This document shows positions 16,169 to 24,637 of a DNA stretch of 64,000 nucleotides, in pieces (position 1 is the first letter of the stretch; the number at the start of each line of letters is the position of its first letter). The notes beneath the pieces were generated by a model. That model was given only the letters and a program-made list of their open reading frames with translations, was not told the DNA's origin and made no database searches. This DNA comes from Chitinophagaceae bacterium (GTDB lineage Bacteria; Bacteroidota; Bacteroidia; Chitinophagales; Chitinophagaceae), in assembly GCA_023957155.1 (NCBI GenBank), contig JAMLHK010000015.1, positions 25,634-89,633 on the forward strand. The letters are read 5' to 3'. A program made the translations under genes and the position numbers.

Positions 16169-17362
16169 ATGTTATCTATCAGCAGCCGTGGGCAGCTTAT
16201 GCCTGCATCTCCCATCCGGAAACTGGTCCCTTTTGCAGAAGCAGCAAAGGAAAAGGGCATCACGGTATATCATCTTAATATCGGGCAACCTGATATTGAA
16301 ACTCCCCAGTCGGTCTTGGATGCCGTTCGACATTCAGATTTTAAAATCCTGGAATATAGTCACAGTGCGGGTAATGAAAGTTACCGCCGTAAGCTGGTAC
16401 GGTATTACAAAGCGGCCGGGATAAATATTCAACACACAGATATTGTGATCACTACCGGAGGCTCGGAAGCTATTTTATTTGCTATGATGAGCTGCCTTGA
16501 TGCCGGGGACGAGATCATTGTTCCGGAACCTTTTTATGCCAACTATAATGGATTTGCTGTTGCTGCCGGCGTCAAAATAATACCGGTAGCTTCTTATATA
16601 AAAGACGGCTTTGCCCTGCCGCCTATTGCAGCCCTGGAGGAGAAAATCACTAACCGTACCAAAGCGATCCTTATTTGTAACCCGAATAATCCAACGGGGT
16701 ATTTGTATAGCAGGGAAGAGCTGGAAACCTTAAAGACCATTGTTAAAAAACATGGTTTGTTTCTTTTTTCTGACGAAGCCTACCGGGAATTTTGTTATAC
16801 CGGCACGCATTTTAGCGCTATGCAGCTGGAAGGTGTAGATGATCATGTAATATTGTTAGATACCATTTCTAAACGGTATAGCTCATGCGGGGCAAGGATC
16901 GGTGCGTTGATTACCAAAAACAGGCAGGTGTTAGAAACGGCGCTGAAATTCGGACAAGCCAGGCTTAGTCCCCCGGCCTTCGGTCAGATTGCCGGTGAAG
17001 CCGCACTGGATCTGCCCAATGATTACTTTAAAGCAACCAAAGCGGAGTACCGGTTAAGAAGAGATACATTGGTAAGCCGGCTGAATAAGATCCCGGGTGT
17101 ATTTTGTCCTAATCCCGGTGGCGCATTCTATGCCATGGCAAGCCTTCCGGTGGATGATTCGGAAAAGTTCTGTCAGTGGATACTGGAATCTTTTTCCTAT
17201 GAAGGACAAACGGTAATGATGGCGCCGGCAAGCGGCTTTTATGGAACGGAAGGATCAGGCAGGCAGGAAGTGCGTTTTGCTTATGTTCTGAATGTAGAGG
17301 CAATACATAGCGCTATGGATTGCCTGGAGAAAGCACTTGAAGCGTATAATAGCCGGGTATAA
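16169..17362 (+). CDS. Class I/II pyridoxal-phosphate aminotransferase (aspartate aminotransferase-like)
   Basis: A 397-residue fold-type I PLP enzyme that moves amino groups between amino acids and 2-oxo acids. Visible motifs: HLNIGQPDIETPQSV, ITTGGSEAI (phosphate loop), ICNPNNPTGYLYS (the Asn contacting PLP), SDEAYREF (Asp and Tyr for PLP) and DTISKRYSSCGARIG with the Schiff-base Lys. The final Arg region ...REVRFAYVLN binds the substrate carboxylate. Amino-acid specificity cannot be read from sequence. The start MLSISSRGQLMPASPIRKL agrees with homologues, which begin at this position. A TATCTTTG at 16157-16164 lies too close to the ATG unless the transcript is nearly leaderless. Confidence 0.93.
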   Translation: MLSISSRGQLMPASPIRKLVPFAEAAKEKGITVYHLNIGQPDIETPQSVLDAVRHSDFKILEYSHSAGNESYRRKLVRYYKAAGINIQHTDIVITTGGSEAILFAMMSCLDAGDEIIVPEPFYANYNGFAVAAGVKIIPVASYIKDGFALPPIAALEEKITNRTKAILICNPNNPTGYLYSREELETLKTIVKKHGLFLFSDEAYREFCYTGTHFSAMQLEGVDDHVILLDTISKRYSSCGARIGALITKNRQVLETALKFGQARLSPPAFGQIAGEAALDLPNDYFKATKAEYRLRRDTLVSRLNKIPGVFCPNPGGAFYAMASLPVDDSEKFCQWILESFSYEGQTVMMAPASGFYGTEGSGRQEVRFAYVLNVEAIHSAMDCLEKALEAYNSRV

Positions 17363-17403
17363 GAAAAGAGGGGCTTACGGTTAGTAATGCCTGGCTTTTT
17401 TCA

Positions 17404-17712
17404 TTAAGCCTGCGCAGCGGGTCCTCCAAAATTCATGGGGATCTGTATTTCTTCAATATCCTGGATTGGACCGTTTGCCGCTTCAAAACGTTTTACATTA
17501 TCTACCAGGGCTTTCATAAAGCGTTTTGCGTGCTGTGGGGTAAGAATAATTCTTGATTTTACCTTGCTTTTAGGTGTACCGGGCATCACGTTTACAAAGT
17601 CTACTACAAATTCGGCATGGCTGTGTGTAATAATAGCAAGATTAGCATATATGCCTTCCGCGATTTCTTCAGAAATTTCTATGTTGAGCTGGTTCGGTTG
17701 TTGGTCTGCCAT
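17404..17712 (-). CDS. DUF3467 family protein
   Basis: A small cytoplasmic protein (102 aa) of a family widespread in Bacteroidota and of unknown function. The signature is continuous: LNIEISEEIAEGIYANLAII, SHAEFVVDFVNVMPGTPKSKV, SRIILTPQHAKRFMKALVDNV. The order of beta strands and an amphipathic helix suggests a small compact domain. No signal peptide. Convergent with the aminotransferase and divergent from the M49-like gene; a low-complexity TTTGAAATTTGAGATTTGA stretch follows the start codon region at 17742-17774. Confidence 0.88.
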   Translation of the reverse strand: MADQQPNQLNIEISEEIAEGIYANLAIITHSHAEFVVDFVNVMPGTPKSKVKSRIILTPQHAKRFMKALVDNVKRFEAANGPIQDIEEIQIPMNFGGPAAQA

Positions 17713-17883
17713 GAGCGTTGTTTGTGCAAATGTAATTAAGATTTGAAATTTGAGATTTGATATTTGAAATTGTTGCCGACAGCTCCTTGCGGATTTTTGA
17801 TTTATTTGTTTTTTGTTATTTCTGATGTGGCGCTTTGTATTCCTCCCTTAATCGCTACATTTATCTTCTTAAACAGGATCGCT

Positions 17884-19539
17884 ATGAAACAATGCGCATT
17901 TCTTGCATTTAGTATTACAGCAGGTATATTATTATCATGCAATGGCAATAATAGTGCAACCGCAACGAACGGGTCACCCAAAAATACTTCAATGAATTAT
18001 ATACAGCAAAGGCTGGCCTCTTATGAAAAAGTGAAATTAACAACCGATTTAAATCAGCTTACGGCAAAGGAAAAAGAAATGCTTCCCCTGCTTATTGAGG
18101 CTGCCCGTATTATGGATGACCTCTTCTGGTTGCAGGCTTATGGCAATAAAGACAGCCTGCTGAATGTGGTAAAGGATGAGTCCACAAGGCAACTGATCGG
18201 GGTGAATTATGGCCCGTGGGACAGGCTGAATAATGATACGCCTTTTGTTGCCGGTGCAGGTATAAGACCGCCTGGTGCTAATTTTTACCCAAAGGATATG
18301 ACTAAGGAGGAGTTTGAGCAGGCTGATCTGAAAGACAAAGAGGGGTTATATTCGGTAGTCAGGCGCGATGCTTCCGGAAAGCTGTACACGGTGCCTTACC
18401 ATGAAGAGTATAAGGCTCCGTTAGCACGTGCGGCTTCATTGCTTAATGCAGCGTCAGCGCTTGCGGAAGATGCGGGGCTAAAAAAGTATTTGACATTACG
18501 TGCTCAGGCGCTGGTTACCGGTAAGTATCATGCCTCCGACATGGCCTGGATGGATATGAAAACCAATGGTATTGATTTTATTATCGGTCCCATTGAAAAT
18601 TATGAAGATAAATTGTTCAATTATCGTGCTTCTTTTGAAGCTTATTTGCTGGTAAAGGATAAGGAATGGAGCAAACGGCTGGCGAAGTATGTTTCCCTGC
18701 TTCCCGAATTGCAGGAAGGGCTCCCGGTGGAAGGAAAATATAGATCGGAAAGTCCCGGAACCGATTCGGAGCTGAATGCGTATGATGTAATTTATTATGC
18801 AGGTGATTGCAATGCAGGCTCCAAGACGATTGCAGTGAACCTGCCTAATGACGAAACGATACAACAGACCAAAGGAACCCGCCGCTCCCAGCTTAAAAAC
18901 ACCATGCAGGCCAAGTTTGATAAAATTTTAATGCCTGTAGCAGGTGAGCTTATAGATACCGGCCAGTTATCAAAAATAGCTTTCGATGCATTTTTTGCTA
19001 ATGTGATGTTTCATGAAGTGGCGCATGGGCTGGGAATTAAACAAACCGTAAACGGTAAAGGAACCGTACGGTCTGCATTGCAGGAGCAGCACTCCTGGCT
19101 TGAAGAAGCCAAGGCAGATATATTGGGCTTATACATGGTAACTAAGCTGCTGGAAAAAGGAGAGCTGGAAGGCGAATTAGAAAGCTATTATATTACCTAT
19201 ATGGCTGGTATATTACGCTCCGTGCGATTTGGTGCCGCCAGTGCGCATGGCAAGGCCAATATGTTAAACTTTAATTTTTTTCAGGAAAAAGGGGCTTTTG
19301 TGAAAACAGCCGAAGGCCGATATAAAGTAAACCACCAGCCATTCCGGCAGGCGATAAATGATCTCGGGGCGCTGATCTTAACGCTGCAGGGAAATGGCGA
19401 TAAGGCGGGTGTGGAAACGCTGCAAAAAGAAAAAAGCATTATAAAGGCTGATCTGCAATCAGACCTGGATGCATTACAGCAAAAAGGTATACCGGTAGAT
19501 ATTGTTTTTGAACAGGGGATGGAAGCTTTGGGATTGTGA
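17884..19539 (+). CDS. M49 family zinc peptidase (dipeptidyl-peptidase III-like), lipoprotein
   Basis: DPP III enzymes cut dipeptides from the N-terminus of oligopeptides. The protein begins at the ATG at 17884, which gives a lipoprotein signal ending LLSC; a longer in-frame start at 17764 would bury it behind an unlikely leader. M49 features: WLQAYGNKDSLLNVV, YGPWDRLNNDTPFV, and the zinc site at residues 377-381 HEVAHGLG with the downstream helix EEAKADILGLY (Glu407/408, Asp412). The zinc motif is the five-residue HExxH form, not the six-residue HExxGH of most DPP III, a variation I recall as reported for some bacterial members. Membrane anchoring is also unlike the cytosolic animal enzyme. 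It ends at a strong bidirectional terminator. Confidence 0.86.
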   Translation: MKQCAFLAFSITAGILLSCNGNNSATATNGSPKNTSMNYIQQRLASYEKVKLTTDLNQLTAKEKEMLPLLIEAARIMDDLFWLQAYGNKDSLLNVVKDESTRQLIGVNYGPWDRLNNDTPFVAGAGIRPPGANFYPKDMTKEEFEQADLKDKEGLYSVVRRDASGKLYTVPYHEEYKAPLARAASLLNAASALAEDAGLKKYLTLRAQALVTGKYHASDMAWMDMKTNGIDFIIGPIENYEDKLFNYRASFEAYLLVKDKEWSKRLAKYVSLLPELQEGLPVEGKYRSESPGTDSELNAYDVIYYAGDCNAGSKTIAVNLPNDETIQQTKGTRRSQLKNTMQAKFDKILMPVAGELIDTGQLSKIAFDAFFANVMFHEVAHGLGIKQTVNGKGTVRSALQEQHSWLEEAKADILGLYMVTKLLEKGELEGELESYYITYMAGILRSVRFGAASAHGKANMLNFNFFQEKGAFVKTAEGRYKVNHQPFRQAINDLGALILTLQGNGDKAGVETLQKEKSIIKADLQSDLDALQQKGIPVDIVFEQGMEALGL

Positions 19540-19580
19540 TCCAGGGTATAGTACTTCCAAAGGAAGATCCGGGATAAAAA

Positions 19581-19607
19581 AAATCACCGCCCAGGCAGCG
19601 GTGATTT
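19581..19607. terminator. Bidirectional terminator
   Basis: AAATCACCGC and GCGGTGATTT form a perfect 10-bp stem with a 7-nt loop; A-run before and T-run after make it functional in both directions, serving the convergent M49-like and zinc-ribbon genes. Confidence 0.88.
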
Positions 19608-19628
19608 TCTATTTGAATATTTTGTTTT

Positions 19629-20384
19629 TTATTGTGCATCTGTACTGTGGTACAGGTCCTCATCTATCAGGATACGGCCACAGTTTTCGCAAACGATGAT
19701 TTTTTTGTGCTGACGGATCTCGCTTTGTCTTTGAGGAGGGATAGCATTAAAACAACCTCCGCAGGCATCTCTTTGTACGGGTACAATAGCCAGCCCGTTG
19801 CGGTAGCTGTTACGTATCCTTTCATAGGATGTTAGCAGGCGCGATTCTACTTTTTCACGGGCCTGAACAGATATTTTGTTAAACTCAGCTTCTTCTTTTT
19901 CCGTATCGTTTATTATTTTTTCAAGCTCTCCTTTCTTGTGCTTCAAAACGCTTTCTTTTGCAGCCACCGCTTTTTTTGCACTTTCCAGCAGGCGGGCTTT
20001 CTCCCCGATTTCTTCCGTAGCGTCTTTGATATGCTTTTCGGCTAATTTAATTTCCAGGCTTTGCAATTCCATTTCCTTGTTAATAGCCTCAAATTCGCGG
20101 TTGTTTTTTACATTCTCACTTTGCTTTTCATACTTTTTCACGAGGGCCTGCGCATCCTTGATTACATTCTTCTTCTGCTCAATAAATTCCTGGATACCGT
20201 TGATTTCCTCCTCTACGCGGGTTTGGCGTGCGTGCAGCCCCTGGATCTCATCTTCAAGGTCGTGTACTTCCATGGGAAGTTCTCCTTTCAGTATTTTGAT
20301 CTCATCTAATTTGGAATCGGCTTTTTGCAGGGAAACGAGCGAAATAAGTTTTTCTTCTACAGAGAACTCTTTTACGTTGGCCAT
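19629..20384 (-). CDS. Coiled-coil protein with C4 zinc ribbon
   Basis: A 251-residue cytoplasmic protein. Residues about 10-180 are almost entirely heptad-like helix (LVSLQKADSKLDEIK... KHKKGELEKIINDTEKEEAE), forming a long antiparallel hairpin as in the CT398/HP0958 family. A zinc ribbon closes the protein: CGGCFNAIPPQRQSEI, then IIVCENCGRIL. Relatives have been linked to RNA or secretion-chaperone functions, but the role in Bacteroidota is not established. It lies 21 bp downstream of the Nif3-like gene on the same strand, a pairing often seen in this phylum, and the two are likely one operon. Confidence 0.9.
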   Translation of the reverse strand: MANVKEFSVEEKLISLVSLQKADSKLDEIKILKGELPMEVHDLEDEIQGLHARQTRVEEEINGIQEFIEQKKNVIKDAQALVKKYEKQSENVKNNREFEAINKEMELQSLEIKLAEKHIKDATEEIGEKARLLESAKKAVAAKESVLKHKKGELEKIINDTEKEEAEFNKISVQAREKVESRLLTSYERIRNSYRNGLAIVPVQRDACGGCFNAIPPQRQSEIRQHKKIIVCENCGRILIDEDLYHSTDAQ

Positions 20385-20405
20385 ATGATCTGTACGATTT
20401 TTGTA

Positions 20406-21503
20406 TTAAGCGTAATAAAAGACCGGATTGGTATTTACCGCCGTTTTTAGGACGGCAAAGGTAGGGAATTTTTCCAGCAAAATATCATGTAAAAGGTCAA
20501 CTGTATATTGTTCGCTTTCAAAGTGACCGATGTCTGCGATCATCATCCTGCCGTCTGCATCAAAAAACTCGTGATATTTGATATCCGAGCTGATGAAAAT
20601 ATCGGCATTATCCTGTAATGCATTGAAAATCAGGAAGCTGCCCGCACCTCCACAGAGCGCTACTTTTTGTATGGGTCTTCCCGGAAAACGGGTATGGCGT
20701 ATGATATTAAGCCGGAAACTTTCTTTTAAGAAGGCTAAAAAAGCCTTTTCTTCCATAGGTTCGGGTAGTAACCCGATAAGTCCTGATCCTGTACCGGGGT
20801 GCCTGTTTTCAAGCTGTAACACATCATAAGCAACTTCCTCATACGGGTGAGCCGCTTTAAGCGCCTGTATTAATTTATGCTCGATCCATGCCGGGAAGAT
20901 AACTTCAATTTTTATTTCCTGCTCGGTGTGGAACGCTCCCGCCACACCGGCAAAAGGATGTGTTCCTGCTTCCCCTTTAAAAGTTCCCGTTCCTTCAGCG
21001 TTAAAACTACATTGGCTGTAATTACCGATATGTCCTGCCCCGGCATTGAACAGGGCGGCTCTCAGCTCATCTGCCTGTTTAGCGGGTACAAAAGTGTATA
21101 GCTTTTTAAGCGTGGACGCCCCGGGTTGTAGAACGGTACGGTTAATCAGCCCCAGTTTGTCCGCCATTCTGCCGTTAACCCCGGATATGACATTGTCGAG
21201 GTTAGTATGAATAGCATATATGGCGATATCATGTTTGATAGCTTTTATTACTACGCGTTCCACATAATTTCTGCCTGTAATACGTTTTAATCCCTTAAAT
21301 ATGACCGGATGATGCGCTACGATGAGGTTACATTTAAGTTTAAGGGCTTCCTCAACCACTTCTTCAGTTACATCTAATGAACAAAGTACACCGGTGCAGT
21401 CCTGCAATTCATCACCGGTAATTAAGCCTGCATTGTCATAAGATTCCTGTAGTGAGGGAGGCGCCTGCGTTTCTAAAACGTTAATGATGTCCTTAATTTT
21501 CAT
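20406..21503 (-). CDS. Nif3-like dinuclear metal centre protein (DUF34/YbgI-type)
   Basis: Hexameric metal-binding protein of the NIF3 family, once named GTP cyclohydrolase I type 2; true substrate unknown. The N-terminal half has SYDNAGLITGD, LDVTEEVVEEA, LIVAHHPVIFKGLKRI (metal-binding His pair) and YAIHTNLDNV; the C-terminal half has DIKYHEFFDADGRMMIADIGHFESEQY, which completes the metal site. A 110-residue insert in the middle (TFVPAKQADELRAAL... HPYEEVAYDVLQLEN) is the PII/CutA-like domain found in longer members. Length 365 is normal for that class. Likely co-transcribed with the zinc-ribbon protein. Confidence 0.93.
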   Translation of the reverse strand: MKIKDIINVLETQAPPSLQESYDNAGLITGDELQDCTGVLCSLDVTEEVVEEALKLKCNLIVAHHPVIFKGLKRITGRNYVERVVIKAIKHDIAIYAIHTNLDNVISGVNGRMADKLGLINRTVLQPGASTLKKLYTFVPAKQADELRAALFNAGAGHIGNYSQCSFNAEGTGTFKGEAGTHPFAGVAGAFHTEQEIKIEVIFPAWIEHKLIQALKAAHPYEEVAYDVLQLENRHPGTGSGLIGLLPEPMEEKAFLAFLKESFRLNIIRHTRFPGRPIQKVALCGGAGSFLIFNALQDNADIFISSDIKYHEFFDADGRMMIADIGHFESEQYTVDLLHDILLEKFPTFAVLKTAVNTNPVFYYA

Positions 21504-21581
21504 AACTCTTCAAAAAGGAATATAAAAATAGCCATTACTTTGCTGCGAAATTATTTTTAGAGGATTTGTCTTTACCAGGGA

Positions 21582-22394
21582 ATGAAAAAAACGCTTCTTC
21601 TTGTATTTTGCTGCTCAGTGTTATTTAAAATAAAGGCACAGCAATTCAGCGGTAACTGGGATACGTATGTGATACAGACCACCCCAAAGCCGGTATCGGT
21701 TGTTGTTGATCTTGATTTTGGCTATTCTCCCGGGGCTAAAGAAAAAAAGAACGTAATTATTGTACAGCTTAATTTGAAGCAGGTGCAGCCGGACGGGATG
21801 CCGGCAAGAGAGGAGATCATAATGTTAGACAGTATAGAAAACGGGTTGCACAATACGTTAGTCAGTGCATTAAATGCACAATACACCGGGCGCTATACCA
21901 GCGAGGGGAGAAGGGATTTTTATTTTTATAGTAATGATACTTCACATTGCCGGCAACATCTTGCTGCTGTTTTTCAACAGTTCCCGGTATATTCCTGGTC
22001 AGTTATTGTAAAGTGGGATGCCGATCTGAGTAATTATTTCAATGTATTATATCCCACTTCGAAAGAAATGGAACGCATTAAGAACAGGCGTATGGTGGAT
22101 GTTCTGCATGCCAAAGGAGACCTGCTTACGGCGCCCCGGAAGGTAGAGCATTTTCTTTTTTTTAAGACGGCTGCTGACCGGAAGAATTTCGCAACAGTTA
22201 TACAGGATAATGGTTTTGTAATAGAGAATGGAGGGAAAGAAATGGGGGTGAAAGATCGCCCTTATAGCCTGCATATTTCGAGGGCCGACAAGGTGGATGC
22301 CAACAGCATTGATCGGGTAAGCTTATATTTATGGGAACTGGCATTACGCTATTCGGGAAAATATGACGGGTGGGAAACTTTTGTGGTGAGGTAG
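21582..22394 (+). CDS. Exported DUF695 plus RraB-like two-domain protein
   Basis: A signal peptide (residues 1-19, ending KAQ) precedes two domains. The first (about 20-145) matches DUF695, with WDTYVIQTTPKPVSVVVDLDF. The second (about 165-270) matches the RraB/ribonuclease-E-inhibitor fold, with VLHAKGDLLTAPRKVEHFLFF, FATVIQDNGFVIEN and VDANSIDRVSLYLWELALRY. RraB in E. coli acts in the cytoplasm; the export signal here argues against RNase E inhibition and for another use of the fold. The same domain order occurs in cytoplasmic proteins of other bacteria. Divergent from the Nif3-like gene; a dyad repeat follows it. Confidence 0.8.
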   Translation: MKKTLLLVFCCSVLFKIKAQQFSGNWDTYVIQTTPKPVSVVVDLDFGYSPGAKEKKNVIIVQLNLKQVQPDGMPAREEIIMLDSIENGLHNTLVSALNAQYTGRYTSEGRRDFYFYSNDTSHCRQHLAAVFQQFPVYSWSVIVKWDADLSNYFNVLYPTSKEMERIKNRRMVDVLHAKGDLLTAPRKVEHFLFFKTAADRKNFATVIQDNGFVIENGGKEMGVKDRPYSLHISRADKVDANSIDRVSLYLWELALRYSGKYDGWETFVVR

Positions 22395-22408
22395 GAGAAT
22401 AAAGAAAA

Positions 22409-22443
22409 GCGGTCGGTACGCAGCGAAGCGTGCGTCAGACCGC
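22409..22443. repeat. Dyad repeat, GGTCGGTACGC family, copy 2
   Basis: GCGGTC/GACCGC outer stem and ACGCA/TGCGT inner stem form a long imperfect hairpin. A decayed half-copy (TGCGAAGCATAGATCAGACTGCAG) follows at 22460-22483, directly before the M32 peptidase start. Confidence 0.7.
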
Positions 22444-22492
22444 GGATTAAATTGGTTTGCTGCGAAGCATAGATCAGACTGCAGAAAAATGT

Positions 22493-23989
22493 ATGACATC
22501 TCAACAATTATATGAGCAGTATACCGCTCAAATGCGAAAGATCGCTGATGTAAAATATGCGCAGGCGGTATTGCAATGGGACCAGGAAACCTACCTGCCT
22601 TCGGGGGGAGCAGCGGCCCGCGGGCAGCAAATGGCCACACTTAGTGAAATAGCTCACCAGCTTTTTGCAGATGAAAAATTAGGCGTATTACTGCAGGAGC
22701 TGTCAGGAGCAGATGAATTAACAGAGAAGCAGCAACGTAACGTGGCATTAACCCTGGAAGACTATCAGAAGAATAAAAGATATACCCCTGTATTTGTACG
22801 TGAGCTTGCTGAAGTTACAAGCCGGTGTTACCATACATGGATTGAGGCGCGAAAACAAAACGACTTTCGTGTTTTTGAAAGTAGCCTGGGTGAGCTTATC
22901 CGGCTTAAAAAAGAAGAAGCCCGGGTACTTGAATTTGAGCAACATCCTTATGATGCGCTTTTAAATGAATTTGAAAAAGGAGCTACGGTTGCCTGGTTAG
23001 ATACTTTATTTGATGAATTGCAGCAGCCCTTAAAGCAGTTGCTTTCAGCAATTATGAAATGTCCTCAACCTGATGATCGTTTTCTGAAACAGCATTTTGA
23101 CAAAGACAGCCAATGGCGTTTCGGACTTGAGATGCTTAAACAGATCGGCTTTGATTTTGAAGCGGGACGGCAGGATCTTTCGCCCCATCCTTTTACAACC
23201 AGTTTTAATACCGGTGATGTACGGGTTACTACCCGTATAGATGAACATGACTTTACTTCAATGACCTGGAGTTGTTTGCACGAAGGAGGGCATGCACTGT
23301 ATGAGCAGGGATTGCCCTCAGACCAATACGGGTTACCACTGGGTGAATACTGCTCTTTGGGAATACACGAATCCCAAAGCCGGTTTTGGGAAAACTGTAT
23401 TGGCAGAGATCAGGCTTTTATTGAGTATAATATCCCGCTGATCACCCGTTTTTTCCCGCAATTAAAAGAGGTGGGGGCGAAGCCGTTGTTTGGCGCGGTA
23501 AATAAAGTACAGCCTTCTCTGGTCCGTACGGAAGCCGATGAGCTGACCTATCATTTTCATGTAATGATTCGCTATTCCTTAGAAAAAAAATTAATAGAAG
23601 GGAGTTTAGATGTGAAAGACATCCCGTCATTTTGGAATGAGGCATACAAGAACCTTTTGGGTGTTGATGTGCCGGATGACAGGAAAGGGTGCCTGCAGGA
23701 TATTCACTGGAGTCACGGGAGCTTCGGATATTTTCCGACATATAGTCTGGGGAGTCTTTATGCGGCACAGTTTTTTACCGCTGTGCAAAAACAAACTCCC
23801 GGATTGGCACAACAAATTGCCCGGGGTGATTATTCTGCTGTTCATCTTTGGTTGAAAACCAATGTATATCAGTATGGGAGAACATATACCAGCAATGAAT
23901 TATGCAATAAAATAACCGGGGAACCGTTGCAATTGAAGTATTTTCTGCAGTATCTGACCGATAAATATAAAGCGGTATATCATTTTTAG
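22493..23989 (+). CDS. M32 family metallocarboxypeptidase
   Basis: A 498-residue thermostable-carboxypeptidase-1 homologue that removes C-terminal amino acids from peptides in the cytoplasm. The zinc motif HEGGHALYEQGLP and the downstream ESQSRFWENCIGR helix, with its metal-binding Glu, are intact. Other M32 marks are the ITTRIDEHDFTSMTWS-type run just before the zinc helix (VRVTTRIDEHDF), LTYHFHVMIRYSLEK with the catalytic region, and HWSHGSFGYFPTYSLGSLYAAQ. I start at the ATG at 22493 (MTSQQLYEQY); an upstream in-frame start at 22457 lies within the decayed dyad repeat. No signal peptide. Confidence 0.95.
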   Translation: MTSQQLYEQYTAQMRKIADVKYAQAVLQWDQETYLPSGGAAARGQQMATLSEIAHQLFADEKLGVLLQELSGADELTEKQQRNVALTLEDYQKNKRYTPVFVRELAEVTSRCYHTWIEARKQNDFRVFESSLGELIRLKKEEARVLEFEQHPYDALLNEFEKGATVAWLDTLFDELQQPLKQLLSAIMKCPQPDDRFLKQHFDKDSQWRFGLEMLKQIGFDFEAGRQDLSPHPFTTSFNTGDVRVTTRIDEHDFTSMTWSCLHEGGHALYEQGLPSDQYGLPLGEYCSLGIHESQSRFWENCIGRDQAFIEYNIPLITRFFPQLKEVGAKPLFGAVNKVQPSLVRTEADELTYHFHVMIRYSLEKKLIEGSLDVKDIPSFWNEAYKNLLGVDVPDDRKGCLQDIHWSHGSFGYFPTYSLGSLYAAQFFTAVQKQTPGLAQQIARGDYSAVHLWLKTNVYQYGRTYTSNELCNKITGEPLQLKYFLQYLTDKYKAVYHF

Positions 23990-24005
23990 ATTAAACAGCG
24001 ATTTT

Positions 24006-24440
24006 ATGAAAAGTACGGGTGCCTGTTGGCGTATATTCTTTTTACTTATTTTTTCATTGAGCGGATTTCAGTGCAAGAAAATAAAGGAAGACATCGGTAG
24101 GAAATTTATCATAAATGCCATGACGAGCGGGTTGTGGATCGTGCAGACCTTTTCGAATGAAAATGTTGATATAACTGCTGAGTTCAGCAGTTATGAATTT
24201 CAATTTAAAAAAGACGGAAAAGTAATTGCTATTAAAGCGGCAACATCAGAACAGTTCACCGGTTCGTGGGAAGGTAATGTAGATAACCTCACCATATATT
24301 CAAATTTTCCCGGAGCGGGAGAACCGCTGCTAAAGCTTAATGATACCTGGAAAATTACCAACAACACCATGGAACTCGTTGAAGCAAAGCCTTTTAATAT
24401 GGGTCGTACGGCTTATCTTAAACTGGTCAAAAAAGTATAG
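24006..24440 (+). CDS. Small exported hypothetical protein, possible lipoprotein
   Basis: A hydrophobic N-terminal segment (IFFLLIFSLSGFQC) ends in a cysteine at residue 23. The -3 to -1 residues (GFQ) are not a classical lipobox, though Bacteroidota sequences can be lax. The mature 120 residues look like an all-beta barrel: alternating strands YEFQFKKDGKVIAI, SEQFTGSWEGN, LTIYSNFP and DTWKITNNTMELVEA, a pattern seen in lipocalin-like domains. No named family is recognised. It begins 16 bp after the M32 peptidase stop and could be in the same transcript. A GC-rich hairpin at 24504-24520 follows it. Confidence 0.65.
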   Translation: MKSTGACWRIFFLLIFSLSGFQCKKIKEDIGRKFIINAMTSGLWIVQTFSNENVDITAEFSSYEFQFKKDGKVIAIKAATSEQFTGSWEGNVDNLTIYSNFPGAGEPLLKLNDTWKITNNTMELVEAKPFNMGRTAYLKLVKKV

Positions 24441-24538
24441 CTATGCCCGTATAACCCAACTTGCCAGGCAAAAGAGACGTATGTTTTGTTAGTTCCCGGT
24501 TTCCCGGAGCTATACTCCGGAAAGGGTTAGATTAAGGC

Positions 24539-24570
24539 TTTGAGCTATGTGAAAAAATGTTATAGTTTTG
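24539..24570 (+). promoter_or_regulatory. Bacteroidota-type promoter of the PKD adhesin-porP operon
   Basis: TTTG at 24539-24542 and TAGTTTTG at 24563-24570 are 20 bp apart, close to the phylum consensus (TTTG-N19-TAnnTTTG). The start codon is at 24638. Confidence 0.6.
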
Positions 24571-24637
24571 CGCCGTTTGCCGGCATATTGGTATTATTGC
24601 TAAAGTTAAACCGGACCCTGTATAAATTTATCTCAGC

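Noticed and set aside
19876-20388. Plus-strand open frame of 170 residues, Ser/Phe rich
   Set aside because: Antisense of the coiled-coil gene, whose heptads create long open frames on the other strand.
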